Source of the DNA: Aphis gossypii
Lineage: Eukaryota > Arthropoda > Insecta > Hemiptera > Aphididae
NCBI RefSeq assembly: GCF_020184175.1
Contig: NC_065531.1
Coordinates: 54,333,213 to 54,397,212, forward strand
Direction of reading: 5' to 3'
DNA length: 64,000 nt
Under the pieces are notes generated by a model, which saw only the letters and a list, made by a program, of their open reading frames with translations, was not told where the DNA came from and did not search any database. This document shows, piece after piece, positions 39,701-52,364 of the stretch. The translations under genes and the position numbers were made by a program. The number at the start of each line of letters is the position of its first letter. The stretch's first letter is position 1.

Positions 39701-42300
39701 CAGAACTGATTTTGTGTAAAATTATTTAAAATTATTATCATATAATACTATATGATCAAACAATTAATATTTTAACATATACGAATATTATCAATATTTT
39801 TATAAATAAATATTATGATTTATTTTTATGGCTTAGTTTATAATTCGTGGATTATTAATTTTGTCAGTTAAAGTTCTAGAGTAATTAATAATTAATAACA
39901 ATGCTAATAAAATTATAAACTACCCATATTAAAAAATCATAAAATACTAGTTATACATAAATGTTTTTTCCATAATATGTTGTCTATTACTAAACTCAAA
40001 TCATTGTGAAAACAAAAGAGTTTTCGACGCATAGCTATGAAGCAATTAAATACATTCAACAGCGTCTGACGCATAACGATAAGAAAGTTAAATAATGAAT
40101 TTATAAAATTGGTTAAATATTTGAGCTAATCAAACAGATACTTAGAAGGCCATAACTCCGCAGTATATTTTCAAATAAATAAATAGTCTACATTTTTAGA
40201 TCAGGATTCTTGTGTGTTTTAATGTTTAATAGTTAAATAAATGAACCATTATTCAATAAGTTAAATCGATTTTATCAAAAATTAAAATATGACATATAGC
40301 GTAATTATATGATTACACACAGTTTAATGTTATCTTGTAAATTATTGGTCGCTTATATTAATGTTATCGCTAGGATGCTATTTGAACATATAATACGTAT
40401 ATAACTATAATATATACCTACCAATATTATTTGTCCAGATATAATGTTTCATAATAATGTTCCATATTATTACATACATATATATTATGAATTCATTTTT
40501 ATGTATACATATACTCTGATACTCATACATTGAATTTATCTAAAGTATATATTTATTGGCTGAACCCTATTAACTAGAGTGGTAAATATAAATTAGATTA
40601 AAATAACAATAGCAATAATAGTAATAATAACAAACTTGTACAAGAGTACATAAATTTTAAAAACATTTTAATAAAAAATAATAATTTGATAGGTCTGGTC
40701 TGAATTAGCGATAGATATTAATCGCCTCATAGCCCATAGGCTTATTTTTTGTATAACTATATTCGAATTGAGGATTATAAAAGAAGATCAATTAACAGGG
40801 AAAATAATATCCACATAATATCAATATTATAATATTATAGTTGTGTTTATTAAGCATTTTTACTCCATGCATGAGATATTAAAACTATACTAAATTAAAC
40901 ATTATAAACGCTGTAGCAATCGCAATAATAATTGCATTAATACATTTTTCTTGGCTCTATTTCAAACTTGTCAATGGCTATAGGACTCTGACAGGAGAGA
41001 AAAACCTGTATACAAATATACAGAAAACATAAAATCTTGGTTAAGATAAGATATAAAAAAAAAATAGTAGACAATAATAAAACTGTTGACTTTACCGTGT
41101 TTGCGGATTTGCAATATGGTAGAACATAATGTTGTAATTTTCATAAACCTTGTATTTCTAATTATATTTGTTTTGTTCTTGTTTAGAATAAATGGTCTTA
41201 CGTAAATGAAGAATCAAATCACATCACGCTTAAAGTGTATTCAAACAATCCATTCCCTTACGACCACAGAAAAAATGAATAGGTAGGTACTATATACAAG
41301 GTTTACAATAATTATATCAGCGTGTTAGTATACCTATTAAGCTGTGGTCTCAAACTCTCAACGTGGGGTGAAAAACGATTACGAACACTGATAAATGTGT
41401 ATAAGTAGAAGTAGGTACATAGTTTATTTTTTGTACAAAAACTCTTATCTCGTTTTTTTTTTTTTTTATTATCAAATGACTTTAACAGTGGTGGTGACTA
41501 ACCAGTAATCAAATAATTACGGTTTTATTCAGAATAAAGAGATATTAAACTCTTATCACATTTTATCCAGCATCACTATACTTATATATAATATCAAATA
41601 TAGTATGTATGTAATTATTAATTAGTAAATTAGTAATCATCGTTTTATTTGTACAGTGATATTTATAGTAACAGTTTGAATAAAAAATTCTCAGAATTGG
41701 GAAATTGTATTTTTATGATTATTGTAAAATTATACTAAAATGATAATATTAGGTATTATTAATTTATTGCACATTATATATTTAATGTTTCTAAAGTATT
41801 AATGATATAAATACAATAGGTATAGATACATATTTATTTTATTCTTTTTATTTAAAAGTAAAAGAAAAAAATCCGCATTTAAATCACGTAGTGATGTAAT
41901 AAGTTATTAAGGTTTATGTAGGTATATCTTTTTACTTCATAGGTACCTCTCACTGTCCATACCAAAAATAAAATAGATTTATTACAAATAGAGTATTGTT
42001 AATTAAAAAGTTGTTTTATTTTTGTGTGTGCAGTTTTGAACGAACTTGCAGTTATTTAAACTAAATTATTTCTCTCTGAAACTTATTCGAAGTAGCACAC
42101 TCTTTTCTTAACGATGCTGTTGTTGATGCAGTCTTCTCTTCAGCCAGACGTGAATATTATTTTAATTTATCACCGCTTACACGAGAATACACTTTGTTAC
42201 TAAGCGTTTGCGTTAAGCTAGGGATATCTTGAACAAATAAAATAAAATGTAAGTAAAATTATATAATATATTTTAAGGCAAATTTTTATTGTATTATCAC
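36714..42300. other. AT-rich intergenic sequence, no gene
   Basis: About 5.6 kb with no coding-like frame, splice-bounded island or structured RNA that I can recognise. A poly-T tract occurs near 39238-39255 and another near 41451-41467. A slightly GC-raised patch near 38640-38880 has no open frame of note. Confidence 0.6.
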
Positions 42301-43115
42301 CATTCGCCCAATAATATAAATTATAATATAATAACCCGTTCTCATCAAACTTTTCATGATGCTACCTTGCAGTGAATAATTATACGTACACGTGGTATAC
42401 CTTTGCAAGTTTGCAACGGTGTGTTCGAGTTTACAGTTATATCGACATATCGTGCTGTAGTATTTATGCGGACGAGCTCTGGTCGTTGGGTGGGACCTTT
42501 GAGATTATTATACGGGTGTGTCCGATGTTTCGGTTCCATATTTGAGTTCCGGTGTTGCGTATTCTCCGACGGCTCGATTAATAAAATTAAACAGAAAGAC
42601 AATTGTACACAATTTTTATTATATACAGTACGAAGAAGCACATAGACGGCCGTTGATATTATCAAGTTATAGAAATCACTGGGGTTATAAAGGTTATGTC
42701 AACATTTATACGATCTCGGTCTGCAATTATAAACTGGTTTCAAAACGTATATCTACCTCTCGACTCCAAGCCTCCTTTTAAATGGATTTTATAAAACGAA
42801 ACAATAATAAAGGCGTTTATCTTAGTAGCTGTGCACTATAACTTTACTATAACGTATAATCCTAACGGTTTTCAACTTTTCCCCCTCGGTCATACGCCAA
42901 CTACCTATATACAGGTACTCTAAAAGTCTAAAGTCGCAAATAATATTATAATAATAGAGGGCTCGTACCGACTCCGTCGACCGGTCGTTCTTGCACTCGA
43001 AATCTCGTACATCGTATATTATAAAGGTCGCGTATCACGCGTCTATTCGACCTACCTAACGCGCGATGCAGTTCTGAGTGATAAACGTCACGAAAAATAA
43101 AAAATAAAAATCATC

Positions 43116-43133
43116 GCCGCCGCCGCCGCCGCC
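43116..43133. repeat. (GCC)6 microsatellite in the promoter or leader
   Basis: Six GCC units, flanked by ATC and GATG, upstream of the transporter exon 1. Confidence 0.9.
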
Positions 43134-43431
43134 GATGCATTTTGACCGCGCCCATCGTCGCCTCCACCTCAACCGCGCCGTTGACACATTAATATTATTT
43201 AAGTACGCGCGTGTAATGTACGTACATATTCGTCACCCCGCCGCGACCAACACGGCCGATATCAATACTCGTAACGACGTGCCATTAACAATAAAATATT
43301 ATAATAATACGACGCGATATATAATTACTATATTATACCACCCGTGCAGTACACGCAGGCTCGGTGACACCGTATAGGTGTATTATCATCCGTCGTGTGC
43401 ACATCAGCACGTCGTCATATCGCTGTCGCGC

Positions 43432-43455
43432 GCACACAAACACACACACACACAA
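43432..43455. repeat. (CA)n microsatellite upstream of exon 1
   Basis: A CA-dinucleotide run with one CAAA interruption, about 70-90 bases upstream of the proposed initiator. Confidence 0.9.
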
Positions 43456-43668
43456 ACTCGCGGTCGAGCGCGGTCGGTCGTCTATATACACGTGAGACGG
43501 GCGCGTCGGGCGGCAATCGCTTTTCAGTCCGTCTTCAGGCAGTGTCGCGCGTCCGTTCGTCCGTCCATCCGTCCGCCAGACCGCCGCCGACTTTTACCCC
43601 GAATTCCGTCGTCCGTCGTTTGGACTACCGTTGCGACCGAACCCGTAAGCATTGGCGTCGTCCCGAAC

Positions 43669-43674
43669 ATGTAA
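43669..43674 (+). promoter_or_regulatory. Start-stop upstream ORF (ATG-TAA) in the 5' leader
   Basis: An ATG directly followed by TAA lies 118 nt before the main start codon, with A at -3 (strong context). If the leader includes it, scanning ribosomes would initiate and terminate at once, a known way of pausing ribosomes and lowering translation of the main frame. It is also the end of a longer overlapping frame (43378-43674) if transcription begins further upstream. Confidence 0.4.
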
Positions 43675-43786
43675 CGCGGCCGCCGCCGACGCGGACGGTG
43701 CCGCACCATCGCCGCCGGCCCGGACGTGCCGCCGAGCACCGCCGCCGCAGCCGCAGCAACCGTCGTCGTCGCCCCGGCTGGCCGCT

Positions 43787-43844
43787 ATGCTCGGCGGGTT
43801 CTTCAACAAGCCCGTCGGCCGGCAGTACGTGGCAGCGTTTGTCG
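43787..43844 (+). CDS. Tret1-like MFS sugar transporter, exon 1 (N-terminus)
   Basis: This exon encodes residues 1-19 and the first base of codon 20. It starts at an ATG with G at -3, the first in-frame ATG after a stop at 43646-43648. The peptide (MLGGFF, then KPVGRQYVAAFV) has the short basic cytoplasmic start and Q-Y start of membrane segment 1 seen in insect Tret1 proteins. It ends at a consensus donor, G|GTAAGT (GT at 43845). Joined to exon 2 at 57910 in phase 1, the reading continues ...VAAFV-A-SLSVMMAGTSLGW, which restores a canonical first membrane helix. That continuity is the main proof of the exon pair. Untranslated leader sequence lies directly upstream. Confidence 0.9.
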
Positions 43845-46800
43845 GTAAGTATATTATAAATTATAATCCATCGCGATTAGGACCGGTTGACGACGGGAGG
43901 ATGGGTTAGATGCGAACTGTGGTGACTCCGGTGACGACGTTAGACGTGTCCCGTACAGACCGCCTTAAAATTCAAACAAATTTAGTCGGAGTTCGTTTAC
44001 GATGTGGTTTTAAAATAAATCGTAGTCGGTCGTTTAAATTTTTAGCACGAGTAATAGTTATTGTTTTATTGAAAAAGGTTTACTCGCCGTATAAGTCTAA
44101 GACGTGTAATGTTTACTATGAAATTAAAATATTTTAGTTTTATTTTATTATAGACGTATCACGATTAACGGTGCTTTTAATATTGGTGGTTTTGTTATAT
44201 CGAGTAAAAGTGTTGTCCTCTGCAGCCTGTACAAGAGACTTCTGGCGCCGTCACTTGCACAAAGTCCATTTATCGTATCGCTATTAATATACTAAACGTA
44301 ATAATAATAATATTGCGCGACGAATACATCTAACGCTTTACCATAACGTGTGCGGTAAAGGTCTATTAATTTAATAGTAGGTAAATTAAAAGTCACTCAC
44401 GCGTTATGATCTTAGTCCGTTCCGAAGCGCCACCTTAAGTGCATATAATATTATGCACGTCGCTATGCCGAGGGCGTACCTGTTCATTAATATTATAATA
44501 TTATTAAGTGCTAAGTGGGCGATAATTATGCATATTTCGAGCAGTCGCAGCCGCGTCTAACCGGTCTATAGAGTTTCTGTTTTCCGGTCTCTCGCCACTA
44601 AAATCTCCGCGAATCGTCGTCGATTCCGCGGGGTTGTCGTTTATTTTAGTAATCGCGACTAATTAAAAAAATTCATCGATCGCCACGACATTACACTCGT
44701 TCCCGTTTTTGACGACGACCTGCTATATATCTCAGCGTTTATTTATATATCGATATTTATTTTCCCTACCACCATATTTGCACAGTCGTTTCAAATCCAT
44801 AAACCTATAGCTATACATTTTTTTTCATTACGTACTGCAGGTCGTGCAAAACCAACCACGTCCCCTCCACTTCTACCGTTTACCAACCCCACCACTCGAG
44901 CACCCAAATTAATGTCGGTGTAACGTGAACGAGTACGATTCGGTTGTATCAATTTCGTAAAAATTTAATCGGGTTAATATCATACCCGCAGTATATTATA
45001 TGCATTAGGTAGTATAAGTAGTATATATAGACACCGAGTACACGATTCAGGCGTTACTCGACTGTACTACACGTACACTAATAACTAACGAAACTTTGCG
45101 CATAATTAAATAACCCATTTAGATTTAGCGCAAAGTTCGTATGTGGATTTAATTCAAAAGTCGTCACTTAAATCACACGTGGCACATTATTGTTATAATG
45201 CAAGAACATCGCGTACGGCGAATGTAGGTATCCACTAGAGAGGAATTTCAATAAAATACGAACACTATGTCTACTCCTACGAATTTAGTATAACATATAT
45301 ACTACGAATATCTCAGAAGAGACTTGTGGTAGTCGATTATGTCTTTCAAAATGGCAGCGTTTCACATCAGGTATTAATATATTGGACGTTTTATATCTCA
45401 ACGTAGGTATCTATACCACATTTATTCGAAGCTGTTCGGTAAAATTTCCTTTCGCGTTTTCGAATTAATTATTTGTAACAGCTATGTATTATATTATTAT
45501 TGTTTTAATCCTTTTATCGTGATTATTATTTATAAGCTTTTTGATGGTAATATTTAAAAATTTATTTTTGAGGAATTGCAAGAAAATAATTAATATTTAT
45601 GCAGCATATACTATAAGTATAAACCTACGTCTTAATTTTATGAAAAATACAATTTAAACTGTCGATTTAAAAGATTAACGATACTATATATATTATATAT
45701 ATAATATATATTTATAAAGGATTAATAATTATACAATAACAACGAGATTAAAAGCTTAAGTACGTTAATGTTTTAATTTTAACCGTACTAATACTTAATT
45801 GGTGTAAAATATTTTTCATCTTGATATAATAGCAGTATACCTAAGGAAAGATCAGTCGATTTTTAGTTTTAGAGTATAGGTAACGCTGATTCACAATATT
45901 ATTGCAACTTCCTATACTTGTATTATATTATGAAACATATAATTGTTGACAATAACACTACTAGCGTTCGCAATAATTTATCTTCAATTTATCATAATTG
46001 AAACTAACACTTTTCAACTTCATGATTTCTTTTCTTCAATCGCTATTATTGTATTACGTTTATGCCGCATATTATATGTTATTATGCCGGTTCGTTCATT
46101 AAATTTTATTATTTTAATCTTTTAATGTTGTCTACATTTAGACCATACTGATTGGTTAGTTACATTAGGAAATAAACATAAATATATTCTAATATTGAAT
46201 ACGGATTTACGCGTATCTATACAACGTAAAATTGTAAAATTATGTCATTCCTAATTTTTCTATTAATTGAATTATTTATTTGAACATGTGATATAATTTT
46301 AATTTTACCTACTGTATTTCTCGTTTTAAAGCATTTGTTAAGATACAACGTGATTGATGTAATAATCAGGAAGTATAAAAACGTATTATTTTTTCGAAGT
46401 TTTGGTCTAGCTATTGTTAAAAATAAAAATTGGGCATATTATTATAGAATTATGAATGTATAGTATTTAAATATTATTTAACTTTCTTTTAATTTAGATA
46501 AGAGCATTTAAGACTATTTTAATTTGTGAAGATAATTTTTAAAACAAAATTACAAATGATAATACTAATACAATTAAAATACAAATATAACGTTATAGCA
46601 ACAACTGATTAGTAGATGAATCGATGATCGAGTTATTAAATTTAAGTTCTAAGAATTAAAAAAAAATTAATTTAAGTAATAAAAATCAATTCCTATCTAA
46701 CCTTGAACAATAGCTATTACAATGAACCAATCAGTTGAATTAAATGTTACGATATTTAAATAGTAGCTTAAAACATTTTCCATATTTTAATTAGTTTATA

Positions 46801-47320
46801 ACTTATAGATTTGTATGTCATATCAAGTCAAAAATGTAATAATACCATATAAAATCGATCAAAAGTACCTTTAATAAAAAAATAAAGGTTTAATTGAAAA
46901 TATATTTTCATAAATTTGATCAAGTGAATAACTTTATTGCCTTCCCTACCCCTCTTTTATTTTATGCGGCTGTGCGCTGTATATGCATATGTTAATGTAA
47001 AAATGGATCCAGTCCGTAAAATAAATAAATAAAATATAGTAAACAAAAATAAAATTGTATAGATTAGTTACATTTTAAATAATACAAACACACATTTTAT
47101 TTTATTAAAATTTCTATAAATTAAAATCTGTTTTAAATAAAATATAGGATAATAATAATTACTGTAACCCAACAATCAGGTTGAACAGTTTAAATATGAA
47201 CACAATTCTGTAAAAATTCTTGGATATATTATTATTTTAAAATTGATTTGAGTGATTGTTTAACTTATTGTAGAATCTTAGTATCTATTAACAGCATAGT
47301 ATACTATCGATGATTATTTA

Positions 47321-47941
47321 CAATGGCGTAATTTGATCATGTTTATGGAGGGGAGGGGGGTAAAATATTTGTACATTATGTCTATTATCTTCCCCCTTCC
47401 ACCAAAAAATTTGTTTTATATTATAATTAAGCACCTATTAATACAACCATTATAATCTATACATTTCATAATACATATTTAAATATTCACAATTATAAAT
47501 ATATTATATAATATAACTTTATTGGTACTAAGATTCAACTTCATCACAAATAAGTAAATAACAATAAAAGATTCAATCTACAAGACTATTTGATCATTTT
47601 AATCCTTATTCATTAAGTACTTCTGTCTTCTTCAGGGTCAATTTTAACATTTTTTATAAACAACTAATATAGCAAAACCATTAATCGATTCTGCGGAATA
47701 AAAAAGTTAAGAATTAGACTTGAATTTGATTTCTACCACATAAAGCTTATAAAAAATATTTTAATTAAGGATCAAACCTCAGCCATTGTGTTTCTTAAAA
47801 ATGTTTTTGCTCGAGTTAAAAACCATCGTTTTGGCGAAGATGTTAAATTTATACAAAAATATGTTTGACTAGTTTTTTTTTAAATAAAAAAAAGTCATGG
47901 GGGGTTACAACACCCAAATCCGTACCTTAATTACACTACTG
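47321..47941. mobile_element. Probable small hAT-type element in the intron (621 bp)
   Basis: The left end CAATGGCGTAATT and the right end, read inverted as CAGTAGTGTAATT, match at 10 of 13 bases. The flanks ATTATTTA (47313-47320) and GTTGTTTA (47942-47949) agree at 6 of 8, consistent with an old 8-bp target duplication. Inside each end is a G/C run (GGAGGGGAGGGGGG on the left, CATGGGGGG on the right) followed by AT-rich filler. No transposase frame remains. A related end is at 52310-52364. Confidence 0.6.
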
Positions 47942-50399
47942 GTTGTTTATGTTACTCTGGAAGACTGTAGCATTTATTATGTAAACGTATTACAGTGGAA
48001 CACCTGTTGTAACTTTATAAGTCTCAAGGTGATTCCTTGAAAGGCTATACTCATAATTAATAGAAGTTTGACGGTTTTGCCTGGTTTCAGTTTTGAATAT
48101 CGTAGTACTATTATAATAGTGCTAATTATTGATTTAGATGAACATTTTATTCAATTTAAATTGATTTTAAATAACACAGTGAGTATGAAATATTAAAAAA
48201 GATATCTATATAATATGTTAAAAAAATTTTATTGTATGATAATGTGTAAAAGTTCAACTGTATTTCAAGCAATATCTAAGTATATGTTATGAAATTTTTT
48301 ATTTTTTTATTTTATTCATTTTAAATTAGAGTATTTAATATACTTTATGCAGTAAAGTAAAGTTTAAATCATTTAGTTAGCTAATGATAAAGGAAATTAT
48401 TCCGTGGTGGATTTTTTCAAGTTAATTTTTATTTTTGATCACTTTTCCGACTAACGTTATCCAATTAAAGTATGGTCGATTTTGAGTAGTAGGTAGTAGG
48501 CTATATAATTGACTTGATATATTTGGGTTCTATTAATTTTCATGATTGACAAACTTCTATCAGAGTAATAGTGCTATGTTTTAAGAGTGCGAATCGTTTC
48601 TTAGAAGAATATTAATAATCTGCAGACGGTGATACATACTACTTGCATCTCAGTTTTTATTTAATAGGTAAATTATTGTTTGTTTCGGTTAAAAATTACT
48701 CGCGTTCTAGCATTACCTACCCTTTTTTATAACCTAGTTACATTAATTTGATTTTCTACTCAAACGATTTTTGTATGTAAATTAATAATATACGATGTAT
48801 TCGTTATATTCGTATGCTTGTATAGTTCATAATATCTATAATTGTATACTACAGTAATACACAATCATTTAAAAAATGCTGATCATTAAATTTTAACTAA
48901 ATATTATAGGCGATCTAATTATTACATAATACTTTTTTATTTTAAATTCAATTAAAGTAGTCATCATTTATTACGTATATATGACTCATGTGTAGGACAA
49001 ATGACCAATTCGATGTCAATTTTATCCAAATATTGATATATTTGTGTTATAAACACGGTCAATTGACAAAAAAATAATTTTTATGATTTATTTTAACACT
49101 TATATTCCAAGTTAACGATATTGGTTCATAAATTAACTAGTAAAAGTATATATTTTACATTTTTGCTATACCTACTGTTTAGTTTGGTAATTTATAAACC
49201 AATTTGTTTCACATAATAATGTTAATCCATCATAATTAAAATATATATTATATTATATATTTAATATTATCCACAGTAAAAAAATAAAAATAAAACACTT
49301 ATTTTGTAAATTAGTCAATATGTTTTACTTAGTTATTTATTTTTTTGTTAATTTGTTACAATAAAAATAAAAACCTAAATAAGTAATAAGTAATCAAGTA
49401 TAAAATTCAAAATAAAAAAAAAAATTGTATGGATAACTATCGATTTATATTGAGTATTGATTTTAGTACAGTTAGATAACATAGATAATAGTGCGATATA
49501 GTTGACTTATGTACGTCCTCAAAATGGGTCTCAAGTTATCGGTTGAATTTACTACCTATAAAATAAACCTATTTGGAGGACACAAGAAGTGTATAGGCGC
49601 TGCTAATATATTTCTCTTAAACACTTTTACTGAACTTTAAAACAACTCTTTTGAATTTTCCAATGACAGAAATGAAGGTTTAAGTTCGAAAACAAAGCAA
49701 GTTATAGTTGTAGTGTTTGGGGATCTCGATACGCTGTAAAAATAATTGACATCTTTGTCACGGTACATTAAATGTTATTCAAACAACGTTTAATATAATA
49801 TAATGACGGGAGTAAAAGTGAGTAGAGTATTTAGTAAATAAAAATAAACTTAAACCGTACTCAAACACTAAACTTTAATTAGAAAATTGAATTAAAAGTA
49901 TACATTTAAACATAAATAGCGTAGGTAGAAGGTATTATCGAATATATTTTATGCGTGGGGTGTTTCGTATTTAAGAGTACTACTTAGATGAAATACTTAA
50001 TATTTTATAATTATTATTCGGCACACAGCGTATTGCCGCTAGGTATTGTATACCTACTTGATATCAAAGGTCTGGTTTGCGATTTTCGGTGCCAGGTACA
50101 TAACATAAAGCCTGTGATTTTATAATTTAGACACTTATTAAAAATAAAATCTATGTACCTACTAAAAAATATAATTAAAATGAAAAATACTTCGATCCAT
50201 GATGATATTATAATATTAAATTAAATATTAAATATATATATATATATATTAATATTATGTATTAAATTCGTTATAAATGTATAATCTATTAGGCACCCAT
50301 TGAAAAACGTCTATGAAAAATTTCTTGTGATGTGTCAACAATGTCTTATGTCAGTAGATTGCCTTTAAACGGAATTTCCGTGATTATTAGCATTTAACA

Positions 50400-51500
50400 C
50401 AAAAAAAGGAGCACTGGTCCGATCGCGCCGAATACTGAGTTCGTACAGAACACTGACCGACTGATAAGAAAATGCTCAATTTATTATAGCAAAATTACGT
50501 TTCAAATATTTTATGATAACAGGAATCAGTGGGGAGGACATCGATATAATATTACAGGTACTCGATTGAGTCAGGCCCTGATCGGTACGCATATTTAAGT
50601 CGTGTGTACACTGGCGTATAAAATAATATGCGTGTAATTTACAGCCGACGTCGAGGATGAATATACCTTTTGTTAAAATATAGTAAATACGTAATAACTA
50701 GCAGGCATGCGTTTATCGTTGGTGTAAAATAAACGCCAGTGTCGCTCGTATACACCTCGTCTACAGTCATACGGATTCGCCAAATTCCATAATAGAATAC
50801 TATTATATGCGACCCAGAAGTGAATATCAAAAGCAATAGCTCGTGTCGTAAATCAAATTTTTTTTTTCTAATCTCTCTCCCACTCCACGGGCGCTCATAT
50901 TCTCTCACTCTCCTTCTCACCCTATCTCTCACACATGCAGCATACACGCGCATACACACTTCCGAATCCCTTTTACGTTCCGGGTCGTGAAAAACATCGG
51001 CTGGCCCGGTCGTATAATATACATACCCTCGCCAGAGTGTATAGTGTATGTGCACCAGTCGTGCGTGCATGTATATTGTATATATATAATATATATAGGG
51101 AAATTCCATTAACCCGTTACAAGTTAATGGCTGCTGCGGTCACAAAAGCATCCCTTCGTTTTCTAAACTGTTCAGAACACATGGCGCCTCCGTATATTTA
51201 TATGTATGGCGTAAAAACGCTTATTTAAACACAGTCCGCTGTCAAATGATCATTTGCACTCTCTTTGCGGGACGTCATCGCGGCATCGTCGTCCGAAACA
51301 CTTATTACGTTTATTCTCACATGTCGGTTTCATGACGATTATTTTTTCGCCGCCGCTCATCGATGTGTAGTATACAGGAGGTTAGGGGACTACAAAAGTT
51401 TATGCTGTTTTTCCGACCCTCGCTCATTTTTTTTTCTAATAGCTTTATTCAGGTTTCGACTGCGCATACAAATTCGCACGTAAAAACGGACGGTCGGCTT
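50400..51500. promoter_or_regulatory. GC-raised intronic island, candidate enhancer or alternative promoter
   Basis: In an otherwise AT-rich intron this kilobase has raised GC. It contains a CT-rich tract (about 50871-50935, i.e. GAGA-type on the other strand), CpG words such as CGATCGCGCCG near 50420, and a pair of homeodomain-like words in inverted orientation: CCATTAAC at 51106-51113 and GTTAATGG at 51123-51130. No TATA/initiator pair is convincing. Regulatory function is inferred only from composition and motifs. Confidence 0.3.
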
Positions 51501-52309
51501 TACAAAAGTGAAAAATGTGGGTCATGAATTTTTCCATTAGGAAATCGTTACGTTCTATACGCTTATATATATATAAGTTTATATTATATAGATATAGTAG
51601 GTATATATGTATATTATAATATAATATATATATATATAAATAAATATTTGTATATACCAAGTGAGTGGTATTTCGTACCCGGGGTACAGCGGTTTTCGTA
51701 ACACCGGATGTGAAAAATGGGCTAAATAATCAAAAAGTTCCCGAAAAGTTAATATTGCTTGGTTTTAGTCTCACAGGTAAATCCAACGAACCCCCCGTCG
51801 ACTCGTAAATCTTCTACTGCACGACTTCTGAAGCGAAAAAAGCGTTATGTTTTCTTTTCTTTATCCGTGAGGCGGCAATTATTGTTCTTTATGTAAAAAC
51901 ACCGATAATTATTGTCAACAACAATTGTACATTTGTACAAGCCGACCTTTTTCCTATATTTAATCACAGAGTATAATAATATCACAATCGTTTAATAGTC
52001 AATATAATACCTATTGTTAAAATGTCAAATATTGTATTGATAATTAAAACGTATATTTAAATCCACGTAAAAACTGAACAATGACAAAATTATAAATATC
52101 ATAGTACATAATTTTCACGTTTATTTTGTAATATGATAAAATTAATTATTATTAGTTCTTATGTATAAGTAACGGTCAATAACTGACTGAGTTAAGTATT
52201 AATGATAGTTCTTTTTTTTATTTTCACTTTTAAATTGTGAACAGTTTTTAAAAGGTTTTAGTAATCTACCTTTATATATATAATTTCTATTGATGATTAA
52301 TCTATTTTT

Positions 52310-52364
52310 TTATAGAAATTCCCCCCTCCACTGCCACACGAAAAATTATCAAAATACGCCACTA
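52310..52364 (-). mobile_element. hAT-type transposon terminus (fragment)
   Basis: Read on the minus strand from 52364, it begins TAGTGGCGTATTTTGATAAT and runs into GGAGGGGGG. The order of the GGCGTAWTTTGAT word and the G run is the same as at the left end of the element at 47321, so the two belong to the same family. No partner end is seen nearby. The inner boundary is approximate. Confidence 0.5.

Larger units (their letters stand above)
42350..43523 (+). promoter_or_regulatory. Upstream promoter region of the sugar transporter gene
   Basis: GC and CpG content rise steeply from about 42350 toward exon 1. Candidate core elements are a TATAAAGG box at 43020-43027 and a TATATA stretch at 43483-43488. 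A TCAGT initiator-like word lies at 43524-43528, about 40 bases after the second TATA-like stretch. The region also has a (GCC)6 run at 43116-43133 and CA repeats at 43432-43455. The transcription start cannot be fixed from sequence alone; the initiator at 43526 is my best guess. Open frames here (42354-42665 minus, 43135-43377 plus and others) are by-products of the GC-rich composition. Confidence 0.45.

Noticed and set aside
48484..48515. let-7-like words (TGAGTAGTAGGTAGTAGGCTAT)
   Set aside because: It does not match the let-7 seed-plus-body order, and no complementary arm for a precursor hairpin is nearby.
7567..50030. Shared 14-mer ATTCGGCACACAGC near 7567 and 50020
   Set aside because: The similarity does not extend beyond the word; several such pairs are expected by chance in 64 kb.
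50639..51109. 156-codon minus-strand frame inside the transporter intron
   Set aside because: Composition is dominated by Tyr, Ile and Arg from TA- and CT-rich DNA, with no domain, no splice context and no codon bias.
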